Assembly: GCF_020099395.1 (NCBI RefSeq)
Contig: NZ_CP083590.1
Span: 806,001 to 870,000 of the forward strand
DNA from: Streptomyces mobaraensis
GTDB taxonomy: Bacteria; Actinomycetota; Actinomycetes; Streptomycetales; Streptomycetaceae
DNA length: 64,000 bases
Direction: 5' to 3'
Positions 29,617 to 37,700 of this stretch are shown one piece after another (position 1 is the first letter of the stretch; each line of letters begins with the position of its first letter). A program made the translations under genes and the position numbers. The notes beneath the pieces are model-generated. The model saw only the letters and a list, made by a program, of their open reading frames with translations, searched no databases and was not told the origin of the DNA.

Positions 29617-30861
29617 ATGGATACCCGCTGCGTCGTCATCGTAGATGACTACGGCCCGACCCGCCGGCACGCACCCCACTTCCAGGAAGCGGGGTTCGAG
29701 TGCGTAAGGGTTCAGAGCACACCCGAAGTGCCGGCCGTCTACAGGTCCGCGCTGAACCTGGACGGCTACGTCGCCAATATGGTGCACAGTGGTTCACTCG
29801 ACCGGACGCTGCGTCAGCTGGAGCCCTTCCGTCCGGTCGCGGTGGTGGCGGGAAGCGAGATCGGCGTCGAGCTTGCCGATGCGCTGAGCGAGGCACTGGG
29901 CGTGGCCACCAACGGCACCCGACTCAGCAGTGCCCGCCGTGACAAGTTCCTCATGATCGAGGCAATTGCGGCGGCAGGACTCCGTGCCGCCGCACAGCTG
30001 CTGGTCACGTCGGAAGAGGAATTGCGCGGCTGGCACAAGAGGGTAGGCGGACGGATCGTTCTCAAACCTGTACGCAGCGCGGCAGGCGATGGGGTCCACT
30101 TCTGTGCTTCCCCGGACGAATCCATTGCCGCCTACCGGAAAATCATGGGAAAAACGAATATCTTCTCCCAGCGCAATTCCGGCGTTGTCGCTCAAGAATA
30201 TCTGGTCGGCGCCGAGTACATCGTAAATACGGTCAGCAGTGCGGGACGCCATCACGTGTGCGATATCTGGCAGACGGTCCGTATCGACGTCAACGGCATG
30301 CGTGACGCCTTGTCCGGCCTATATGTCATTCCGCGCGAGGGCGACATCCAGGACCGGCTGGTCGCCTACGCCACTCAGGCTCTCGACGCACTCGGCATTG
30401 CGTACGGCCCAGCCCATATCGAGATCAAGATGACTCCTGCGGGCCCGCGCCTGGTCGAACTGGGTGCGAGGGCCGGTGGAAGTGACAATCCCTACTACTC
30501 AGAGCTAGCGACCGGCGAGTCGCAGGTGACGTGGACCGTCGATGCCTACACCGATCCGGAACGCTTTGCGAGGCGTCATCACGAGCATTACACCGTCCAG
30601 CAATGCGTGGCAGGGCATGTCATGCTCTCGCCATATAGCGGAACCCTGCGCTCGTACCCCTACCTCGATGCCGTCAAGAGGCTGGAGAGTCTGCACGACA
30701 TTCGAATGCCCATCTCGGAAGGTGATGCCATTATGCCGAGCAGGGGCGGTGTCCGGCACCCGATGCTTGTGAGTCTCGCGCATCCGATAGAAGAGATAGT
30801 CCTGCGCGACATGGAGACACTCCGATATCTGGACGGGTACGCATTCTATGACGTCGCGTGA
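29617..30861 (+). CDS. ATP-grasp ligase 1
   Basis: A 414-aa ATP-grasp enzyme of the carboxylate-amine ligase type, which joins an acylphosphate to an amine. An N-terminal pre-ATP-grasp domain (VVIVDDYGPTRRHAPHFQ, PVAVVAGSEIGVELADALSE) precedes the ATP-binding part (SSARRDKFLMIEAIAAAGLR, GGRIVLKPVRSAAGDGVHFC, VVAQEYLVGAEYIVNTVS) and metal-binding acidic residues in AHIEIKMTPAGPRLVELGAR. AGGGTGAGG lies before the ATG. It is about 60% identical by eye to ligase 3 (33037-34275). It starts a two-gene operon with ligase 2. The substrate is unknown. Confidence 0.88.
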   Translation: MDTRCVVIVDDYGPTRRHAPHFQEAGFECVRVQSTPEVPAVYRSALNLDGYVANMVHSGSLDRTLRQLEPFRPVAVVAGSEIGVELADALSEALGVATNGTRLSSARRDKFLMIEAIAAAGLRAAAQLLVTSEEELRGWHKRVGGRIVLKPVRSAAGDGVHFCASPDESIAAYRKIMGKTNIFSQRNSGVVAQEYLVGAEYIVNTVSSAGRHHVCDIWQTVRIDVNGMRDALSGLYVIPREGDIQDRLVAYATQALDALGIAYGPAHIEIKMTPAGPRLVELGARAGGSDNPYYSELATGESQVTWTVDAYTDPERFARRHHEHYTVQQCVAGHVMLSPYSGTLRSYPYLDAVKRLESLHDIRMPISEGDAIMPSRGGVRHPMLVSLAHPIEEIVLRDMETLRYLDGYAFYDVA

Positions 30862-30883
30862 CGCGATATCGAGGGGGGCCACC

Positions 30884-32089
30884 ATGGCTCAGCCGCACAT
30901 CGTCATCATTCATCGCTGGCGTGACAACTATGCGGAGTACGCGAAATACCTGGACCACAACAGCTATGCGGTCACCTACATCTCGACCAAGGTGGGCCTC
31001 TCATCGATACCAGACGATGCGACGGCGGTGTCCGTTGTCGAACGCACCGACGACCTACGGGAGGTCCGCTCGACGATACAGTCCCACATCGCCTCCTGCG
31101 GCCCGCCTGTGGGTGTTGTGGCACTCAAGGAGGACGACCTCCTCACGGCCGCACGGCTCCGCGAGGAGCTGGGCTGCCCGGGGCCCCGGCACGCGGATCT
31201 CCTGCTGTTTCGCGACAAGTACCTGATGTGCGAAGCAGCAAGGCGGGCAGGCCTGGCGACGCCCCCTTGTGAGCCCGTGGAGGGTCCCGGGGGCGTGCGA
31301 CTGTTCGGCGACGCACACGGATGGCCCGTCGTGGTCAAGCCGCGCGTATCGAGCAGCAGCGAAGGCGTCGTGATCGTCGGTAGCCCGCAGCAGGCTGGGG
31401 ACATAGATTTCTTCGATGGCCGCCCTCGACTCGTCCAGGCATTCGACAACCGGCCCATATTCCATGTCGATGGAGTCTTCACCGGCAGCAAACTCGGCCC
31501 GTGGAAGGCATCCCGCTACCTCAACAACTGCCTTGACTTCCGCGGCGGCCTCATGCTCGGTTCGGTGGAGCAGGACGACCCGGAGACCGTGACCACCATC
31601 GGCAAGTTCGCCGCGCGGTTACTGGAGACGCTGGCGGCCGGACCCTCGGTCTTCCACCTTGAGGTCTTCTTCGCTGATGGGGAATGCGCGCTGCTGGAGA
31701 CAGCCGCCCGGGTCGGCGGCGCCGAGATCCCGTTCCTCTGGCGAGAAGTCCACGGCTTCGACCTGATGAGGGCGGCATGCGACATCCAGCTGGGCCGGGA
31801 TCCCCGCACCGACGGCGGCGTGGGCTCCGACGAAGTCGCCGGCTGGCTGCTCGCCCCGGCCCCGATCGAGCGACCCTGCCTGATCACCGAGGTCACGTCC
31901 ATGACCGGCAGCGGGGCTGCACCCTACGCCGAGGTCATTCCCAGCGTCGGGGATGTGCTGCCGACCGCGGACTCGTACTACGAACACGTTGGCGGTCGAT
32001 TCCGCTTTCGAGGCACCACGGCCAAGGAAGTGGAGGCATCTGTGACCGAGACCGCCCGCGCCTTCCGTGTCCGTGGCAGGCCCATGTGA
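30884..32089 (+). CDS. ATP-grasp ligase 2
   Basis: A 401-aa ATP-grasp protein only distantly related to ligases 1 and 3. The N-domain is IVIIHRWRDNYAEYAKYLDH. ATP-binding segments are HADLLLFRDKYLMCEAARRA, WPVVVKPRVSSSSEGVVIVG and VQAFDNRPIFHVDGVF, and the metal-site region is FHLEVFFADGECALLETAAR. A GAGGGGGG ribosome site lies 22 bp after ligase 1. It contains an in-frame TTA codon (31619-31621), implying dependence on the bldA tRNA. Probably peptide or amide bond formation in the same pathway. Confidence 0.87.
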   Translation: MAQPHIVIIHRWRDNYAEYAKYLDHNSYAVTYISTKVGLSSIPDDATAVSVVERTDDLREVRSTIQSHIASCGPPVGVVALKEDDLLTAARLREELGCPGPRHADLLLFRDKYLMCEAARRAGLATPPCEPVEGPGGVRLFGDAHGWPVVVKPRVSSSSEGVVIVGSPQQAGDIDFFDGRPRLVQAFDNRPIFHVDGVFTGSKLGPWKASRYLNNCLDFRGGLMLGSVEQDDPETVTTIGKFAARLLETLAAGPSVFHLEVFFADGECALLETAARVGGAEIPFLWREVHGFDLMRAACDIQLGRDPRTDGGVGSDEVAGWLLAPAPIERPCLITEVTSMTGSGAAPYAEVIPSVGDVLPTADSYYEHVGGRFRFRGTTAKEVEASVTETARAFRVRGRPM

Positions 32090-32109
32090 CAGACACAGGA
32101 GGCCGGGGC

Positions 32110-32155
32110 ATGCAAGCAGTGATGTTCGACTGTGACAGCGTCCTGGTCGACGTCA
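32110..32155 (+). pseudogene. HAD-family phosphatase, 5' fragment cut by a repeat
   Basis: Sixteen codons, MQAVMFDCDSVLVDVR, match the HAD motif I (DxDxVLVD) and begin 20 bp after ligase 2, suggesting a third operon gene. At about 32154 the sequence enters the inverted element repeat, and the rest of the phosphatase was not found in the window. Confidence 0.5.
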
Positions 32156-32865
32156 GGGCGGTTGCAGGTTCCGGGGTCGTGCGGCTGGTGAGGTTGTGAC
32201 CGGTTGGGGCGCATAGCAGAGCAGGCACGGGCTTCTTCTCCCGTCCCTGCCGTGCCGGTGAAACTGGGGCCGCTGGACACCGGGCGGATCGCCGGCCTGT
32301 GCCCCTGCTTCGACTCGATGCCCGACCCGCGCGCACGGTGGGGCCGGCGGCACGCCGTGCCTTCGCTGTGTCGTTCCCGCGCCTGACCGTTCCGTACGCG
32401 CAGTTCACTACCAGGCTCAACCACACGCTGGAGCGCATCGAGCCGGCACCGGCCGGACGGGCTGGCGCCCGACTGGCGGCCCAACCATGCCTCGGTGCTG
32501 GGCGGATGACCCTGCTGCGCCGGTCCGGTGCCCCTGGTTCAGTGAACCTCTCTCATCCTGAATAGCCGCAGGTGAGAAGGGTATGGCTGATGCGGTTGGT
32601 CGAGCAACGCGCTCGGCGGAGGATGCGCCAGGTTTTCAGCCGGGCGAATGCGCGTTCGCCCGGGGCTCGCAGGCGGGCGTGGATCAGCCACGAGACATGC
32701 TCAGCCAGCTCGTACGGCACATCAAGCATGGAAGAATACGGAACCATGCGAGGCTCCTCGGACGGTAGCGCGGTGCGTGAGAACACCAGCGCGACGACCA
32801 GGAGCCTCGTGCCGCCCCCTCCGGCCAGCCTCTTTCACCCTCCCGCGACAGGATGAAAGACGTTC
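32154..32865. mobile_element. Left copy of an ISAs1-fragment/IS5 composite, IS5 part internally deleted
   Basis: 32154-32543 is an ISAs1-family transposase 5' fragment on the plus strand (CFDSMPDPRARWGRRHA). 32544-32865 is an IS5-type element on the minus strand with both inverted repeats (GAACCTCTCTCATCCTG and, reversed, GAACGTCTTTCATCCTG). The whole block recurs inverted at 35401-36655 with very few differences, one being a single base at the MPDPR codons. Confidence 0.8.
32553..32786 (-). pseudogene. Internally deleted IS5-family transposase
   Basis: A 77-codon frame. The first part (MVPYSSMLDVPYELAEHVSW, then LIHAR) is joined directly to the last part (LRAPGERAFARLKTWRILRR). Compared with the full copy at 35522-36268 about 550 bp are missing, with a GCCCG microhomology at the join. 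The catalytic core is gone, so this is a MITE-like non-autonomous derivative. Confidence 0.8.
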
Positions 32866-33036
32866 AGCGACCCTCCGCGACCGCTCCCCAAGATCTGTGC
32901 AAAAGCCTAAACGGAACCGCCGTAGCCAACTTACCGGTGAGTCTTGAGCGCTGCTCTTACCAGGGACGCCACGGACCACAGGCGATCCAAAGCGACGGGT
33001 CAGTGACACTACAGCAAGTACTGCGAGGGTCTAGCT

Positions 33037-34275
33037 GTGAAAAATATTGTCATCGTTGACGCATACGCACCCACACGGCGGTTGGCACCACATTTTCGCG
33101 ACGCGGGTTTTTCCTGCGTCAGAGTGCAGAGCAGTGCGAACGTCCCAGCGGTCTACAGGTCGCCGTTCGTTCTCGATGACTTCGCTGAGAACATCGTGCA
33201 CTCCGGTTCGCTGCACGAGACGCTGAGCAAGCTGGCCGCTTTTCGACCCGTTGCGGTGATCGCCGGCGGTGAGACAGGGGTGGAACTGGCTGACGCCTTG
33301 AGCGAGGGTCTCGGCCTTCTGAGCAACGGAACCCGGCTGAGCGCAGCTCGGCGGGACAAGTACACCATGATCGAAACGGTGAGGGCCGCCGGACTCCGCG
33401 CCGCCACACAGCTACTCATCAGGTCGAAGGGGCAGCTGCAACGTTGGCATGAACAGATCGGCGGAAGGATCGTTGTCAAGCCCGTTCGCAGCGCCGCCAA
33501 CGACGGTGTCCACTTCTGTGACTCCCCGGAAGAGGCGGTAGCCGCCTACGAGGAACTCCTTGGCAAGGAAAACGTATTCTCGGAGAGCAACGAAGCGGTC
33601 GTAGCGCAAGAGTATCTGGTCGGCACTGAATACTTTCTCAACACAGTCAGCTGTGCCGGACAGATGCATGTCTGCGACATATGGCGGACTGTCCGCGCTG
33701 ATGTGAACGGGATACCGGATCTACTTTCAGGTTTCTATATCATCCCCTTTGAGGGTGCTATCCAGCAAGAGCTCGTATCCTACGCGGCGGCGGTGCTCGA
33801 CGCACTCGAGATCCAGTACGGTCCCGCGCACATCGAGATCAAGATGACTCCTGCCGGTCCCTGTCTCGTCGAAGTTGGCGCCCGGATCGGCGGCGCGGAC
33901 AGTCCCTACTACGCGGAGTTGGCCACCGGGGAGTCACAGCTGAACTGGAATGTCGACGCGTACATCAACCCAGAACGGTTCGACGACCGGTGCTCCGATC
34001 CCTACCGGATCCGGCAGCACTTCGCATCGGTCGTCATGCTGTCACCCCGCAAAGGCACACTGCGCTCCTATCCCTTCATGAGCAACGTCAAACAGCTGGA
34101 AAGCCTCCATGACATTCGTGTTTCGGTTCAGCCGGGCGATCCGATCACGTACAGCGTTGATGACACCACCTCGCCTATGAGCGTGAACCTCAGACATCCG
34201 GCCGAAGGGGTCGTCATGCGAGACATGGCAACTCTTCGTTATTTAGACGGGCCGGCGTTCTACGACGTCGTGTGA
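33037..34275 (+). CDS. ATP-grasp ligase 3 (paralogue of ligase 1)
   Basis: A 412-aa paralogue of the protein at 29617-30861. The N-domain is NIVIVDAYAPTRRLAPHFRD. ATP-binding segments are SAARRDKYTMIETVRAAGLR, GGRIVVKPVRSAANDGVHFC and VVAQEYLVGTEYFLNTVSCA, and the metal site is AHIEIKMTPAGPCLVEVGAR. Start GTG 33037 has GCGAGGG upstream. It carries a TTA codon (34243-34245) near the 3' end. It is isolated between two element copies. The pair suggests either redundant or successive ligations of similar substrates. Confidence 0.88.
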   Translation: MKNIVIVDAYAPTRRLAPHFRDAGFSCVRVQSSANVPAVYRSPFVLDDFAENIVHSGSLHETLSKLAAFRPVAVIAGGETGVELADALSEGLGLLSNGTRLSAARRDKYTMIETVRAAGLRAATQLLIRSKGQLQRWHEQIGGRIVVKPVRSAANDGVHFCDSPEEAVAAYEELLGKENVFSESNEAVVAQEYLVGTEYFLNTVSCAGQMHVCDIWRTVRADVNGIPDLLSGFYIIPFEGAIQQELVSYAAAVLDALEIQYGPAHIEIKMTPAGPCLVEVGARIGGADSPYYAELATGESQLNWNVDAYINPERFDDRCSDPYRIRQHFASVVMLSPRKGTLRSYPFMSNVKQLESLHDIRVSVQPGDPITYSVDDTTSPMSVNLRHPAEGVVMRDMATLRYLDGPAFYDVV

Positions 34276-34291
34276 GGGCGTTGTGGCAATG

Positions 34292-34323
34292 GGGGTCCCT
34301 GTTCGATGAGCAGGGGCCCCTTC
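34292..34323 (+). terminator. Hairpin after ATP-grasp ligase 3
   Basis: GGGGTCCCTG and CAGGGGCCCC arms around TTCGATGAG, 20 bp after the stop codon; one mismatch in the stem. Likely the end of the transcript. Confidence 0.6.
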
Positions 34324-35400
34324 GTGTGCGGAACGTGATCGCGGAAGGGTAAGGGGCGGGCAACGGACGGTCAGCCTTCCTTCTCGTGGACCGGTTCGCG
34401 CGGGAGGTGCAAGGGGAGCACGGTGCCGCGGACACAGCGAGCTCCAGCCGCCGCAGCGTATTGCCGTGGTGCAGTGCGGCAATCGCGGTGGCGGCTGCGT
34501 CCAGGCGGCGCTTGAGAGTGGTGCACGCGCGGGTCTCCTCGGTGAGCTTGCGCCGCAGCTCGCGGATCTCCTCATTCCGGCGGGCTCTCCGGGGGTTGCG
34601 CTGCCGTGCCAGGGCCTGGACAAGTTTCCGCAACCTTGCCATCGGCATGCTGAAAACCCTCGGAGCCGACAACATCGCCAAGACCACAGGGTCGCCATGG
34701 CCTGTGGTGCGGCCCCGGCATGGACGGTGGAGGCGTCGTCGGCGAAAGGTGACATCCCTGATGTGGTGCGAGGAGTTCTCCCCCCTGCCCGTGAATCGCG
34801 GCGGCCAGGTCGGCGTGCCCGGCTTGGTGGGCGTCGAGGCTGGTGACGGCGCAGACACTCTCACGGGCCTCGCGCTTACCGGTCTGCTTGCGGCGGCGGT
34901 GGACGCGGATGGCCAGGCGGACGTGGGGAAAGGCGATTCCGCCGAGTTCGTCGGCGATCCCGCAGATCTTGGTCAAGCGGGACTCGCGGCGTCCATGGCC
35001 GGTCCCGGAGGCCTTAGGCTGGACTGCGATGGACTGCTGCGGCAGGACGGCGAGTTGGCGTAGGTGGTGGGCTGGTTGGTCTTGATCACTGCGATGTAGT
35101 GGGCGTCCTTGGTTTCGACCAGCCAGGAGATGTTCGACTTGGCCGAGTGCAGGGCGTCGAAGGTGATGACGGAGCCGGTCAGATCCGGCGGTGCCAGCAG
35201 CGGCCGAAAGGGTGCGGTTTCGTGCATCTTCACGCCGACCTCCACCTGGGCGAGGGTCACTACGGTGCCTGAGTGACCGCGGAGAGCAGGTGCCGACGCG
35301 GGCTGATCCCTTGAGTACCTTGCCGTCGACAGCGATCGAGCGCGGCCGCCCGACGCGGACGGCGCCTGGGTGGGTTCGGTGGCGGCGCACCCCGATGACT
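34320..35400. pseudogene. ISAs1-family transposase remnants, apparently tail to tail
   Basis: On the minus strand, in several frames: SIAVDGKVLKGS, VVTLAQVEVGVKMHE, DLTGSVITFDALHSAK, DAHYIAVIKTNQP, GIAFPHVRLAIRVHRRRKQT, then FADDASTVHAGAAPQAMATL, a decayed ISAs1 transposase from about 35400 down to 34690. On the plus strand just beyond (34630-34690), FRNLAIGMLKTLGADNIAKT resembles an ISAs1 C-terminus from a second element. The missing 5' part of the minus-strand gene lies at 36278-36655, beyond the inserted IS5. A coiled-coil-like leftward frame (IRELRRKLTEETRACTTLKR, about 34500) is unassigned. Confidence 0.6.
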
Positions 35401-36277
35401 GAACGTCTTTCATCCTGTCGCGGGAGGGTGAAAGAGGCTGGCCGGAGGGGGTAACGGCACGAGGCTCCTGGTCGTCGCGCTGGTGTTCTCACGCACCGCG
35501 CTACCGTCCGAGGAGCCTCGCATGGTTCCGTATTCTTCCATGCTTGATGTGCCGTACGAGCTGGCTGAGCATGTCTCGTGGCTGATCCATGCCCGTCGGC
35601 GGGAACTCGGCACCCGGTGGCGACGGCTGTGCTGCTTCAAGCAGGCCCTCCTCGCTCTGGCCCATCTACGGAAGAACGAGACGATCGCGCAGGTCGGGGC
35701 CGGTTCCGGGGTATCGGAAAGCACGGCCTGGCGGTACGTCGACGAGACGCTTGAGGTCCTGGCCGCGTGGGCCCCGGGCCTGCGCGCAGCCCTGACCGGG
35801 CTGGGTGAGGGAGACTTCGTCGTCGTTGACGGCACCCTGATCCCCACGGACCGGATCGCCGCCGACGGGCCGTACTACTCGCAGAAGCATAAGCGGCACG
35901 GAATGAACGTTCAGGCCGTCGCGACACCGGACGGCACACCGCTGTGGTTCTCCCGCGCCCTGCCCAGCCCTACCCATGATTCGGCCGCGGCCCGGGCCCA
36001 CGGCATCGTCGAGGCCTGCCTGACCAGGGAAATCCTCGTCCTGGCCGACCGGGCCTACCAGGGCGCCGACGCCACTGTCCACACCCCGTACTACCACCAC
36101 CCCAAACAGCCGGCCCAGTACCAGCAGTTCAACCGCGACCACGCCCGCCTGCGAGCCCCGGGCGAACGCGCATTCGCCCGGCTGAAAACCTGGCGCATCC
36201 TCCGCCGAGCGCGTTGCTCGACCAACCGCATCAGCCATACCCTTCTCACCTGCGGCTATTCAGGATGAGAGAGGTTC
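35401..36277. mobile_element. IS5-family insertion sequence, full length
   Basis: It is bounded by imperfect 17-bp inverted repeats, GAACGTCTTTCATCCTG at 35401 and the complement of GAACCTCTCTCATCCTG ending at 36277. Flanking bases suggest a 3-bp ACT target duplication. It is inserted into an ISAs1-family element. Its internally deleted sister is at 32544-32865. Confidence 0.8.
35522..36268 (+). CDS. IS5-family transposase (DDE_4 type)
   Basis: A 248-aa transposase with an N-terminal helix-turn-helix (ETIAQVGAGSGVSESTAWRY) and a DDE domain: FVVVDGTLIPTDR (first Asp), HGMNVQAVATPDGTPLWFS, ILVLADRAYQGAD (second Asp) and APGERAFARLKTWRILRRAR (Glu). ATG 35522 has GAGGAG eight nt upstream; a GTG at 35483 is also in frame. 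Intact and probably active. Confidence 0.87.
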   Translation: MVPYSSMLDVPYELAEHVSWLIHARRRELGTRWRRLCCFKQALLALAHLRKNETIAQVGAGSGVSESTAWRYVDETLEVLAAWAPGLRAALTGLGEGDFVVVDGTLIPTDRIAADGPYYSQKHKRHGMNVQAVATPDGTPLWFSRALPSPTHDSAAARAHGIVEACLTREILVLADRAYQGADATVHTPYYHHPKQPAQYQQFNRDHARLRAPGERAFARLKTWRILRRARCSTNRISHTLLTCGYSG

Positions 36278-36655
36278 ACTGAACCAGGGGCACCGGACCG
36301 GCGCAGCAGGGTCATCCGCCCAGCACCGAGGCATGGTTGGGCCGCCAGTCGGGCGCCAGCCCGTCCGGCCGGTGCCGGCTCGATGCGCTCCAGCGTGTGG
36401 TTGAGCCTGGTAGTGAACTGCGCGTACGGAACGGTCAGGCGCGGGAACGACACAGCGAAGGCACGGCGTGCCGCCGGCCCCACCGTGCGCGCGGGTCCGG
36501 GCATCGAGTCGAAGCAGGGGCACAGGCCGGCGATCCGCCCGGTGTCCAGCGGCCCCAGTTTCACCGGCACGGCAGGGACGGGAGAAGAAGCCCGTGCCTG
36601 CTCTGCTATGCGCCCCAACCGGTCACAACCTCACCAGCCGCACGACCCCGGAACC
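36278..36655 (-). pseudogene. ISAs1-family transposase, 5' fragment (right copy)
   Basis: The minus strand encodes MGRIAEQARASSPVPAVPVK and GLCPCFDSMPG, the ISAs1 N-terminal region (LxxxFDxMPDPR in the left copy). An extra base here shifts the frame after MP. It is the displaced N-terminus of the remnant at 34690-35400. The same 390 bp is present inverted at 32154-32543. Confidence 0.6.
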
Positions 36656-37700
36656 TGCAACCGCCCCGACCTCACACCCCATGAGACCCGCCAGCGTCAC
36701 CACGGAACGAAACCAGCTCACGCCCTCGTCGCGTGACCGAGACATGTCCAAGATCACGGGGAAGCTTCAGCTCAACATTTCCCCAGGTCAAGCCACGAAG
36801 TGCTGCCGGAGTACTGAGAACGTCAGCATCAGGCCACACAGCCTTCTCCAGGAAAGTCCAAATAACGCCCCTGCCCATCACCGACCTTGCGGAGAAACTC
36901 ATGTATTAAGCGCGCGCCACCACGGCATATGCGAGCGGCAACGTCCGAAGATGGCATACGGCACGGCGAAATCGCGCCGTCGATCGAGGGCGTCTGTTTG
37001 GGGCAAACATCACTAGGAGCGGGCGTGAGCCTGAACTAGGCTAAAGATCAAATATCTCACGGGGGAGGCATCCGTGGTTGTTCGTTTACTGAAGTAAGCT
37101 CTTTTTGCGGGCGCTCTGAGCGCAATACTGAGAATGGTTTACCGCGCCGCGCCATCGAGGCGGGTCACTCGGCATTTCGACCGGTATCGGTGGAGTTGTG
37201 GCTCTCATCGAGGCGCTCGGACCGGGCCGACTGTGCCGGGCAAGGACTCGATCACCCCCCCTACCTCCACACTCACGTACGACACGAGGGTGGCCAGAAC
37301 CCGGCCGTGACGCGCCGGATGGAGACGCCACTCGGCCGGATCGCAGGCGTCGCTGCTCGACAGAACCCTCGAGGCAGGGCGCGGACCAGGGGTGGGCGTT
37401 CTCGTAACCGTATTGCGGGCGACCCCCCTGGCGCCGTATGAGCGAGTTGGAAGTCAAGCGTGTACAACGTTCTCCACCTTTCGACTCGGCTGAGTCGCGG
37501 CTGAGTCCGCCCTCCTCTTCTCTTACCACCCTTCCAGTCAAGGAACGGGGGTTCACCGTGCTCCGGCGGAAGCGCGGCACAGTAGGTCAATTCCTAGTCC
37601 GCCATACGACCGACCCGGACAAAGTATAGCGCGACATTACGGCGAGTATCGAACCACACCCCACTCTTGGTCATCTTCAGAACCGGATGAAGGTAAGCCA
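36656..37700. other. About 1 kb without a confident gene, upstream of the SARP gene
   Basis: Mixed-GC sequence. At 37074 a GTG with a very good ribosome site (GGGGGAGG) opens a seven-codon frame (VVVRLLK) ending in TAA. The same frame reopens after the stop for about 70 codons without recognisable homology, so a broken gene is possible. The promoter of the SARP gene must be here, including the direct repeat listed separately. Confidence 0.4.
37487..37507 (+). promoter_or_regulatory. Candidate SARP operator (direct repeat, 11-bp period)
   Basis: Two perfect copies of CGGCTGAGTC at 37487-37496 and 37498-37507, an 11-bp start-to-start spacing. SARP regulators bind heptamer direct repeats spaced by one helical turn, usually overlapping the -35 region. 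It is 194 bp before the SARP start codon, consistent with autoregulation. Confidence 0.45.

Noticed and set aside
37074..37097. Seven-codon frame with an excellent ribosome site upstream of the SARP gene
   Set aside because: Too short to assign; may be the start of a broken gene, since the frame continues after the TAA without recognisable homology.
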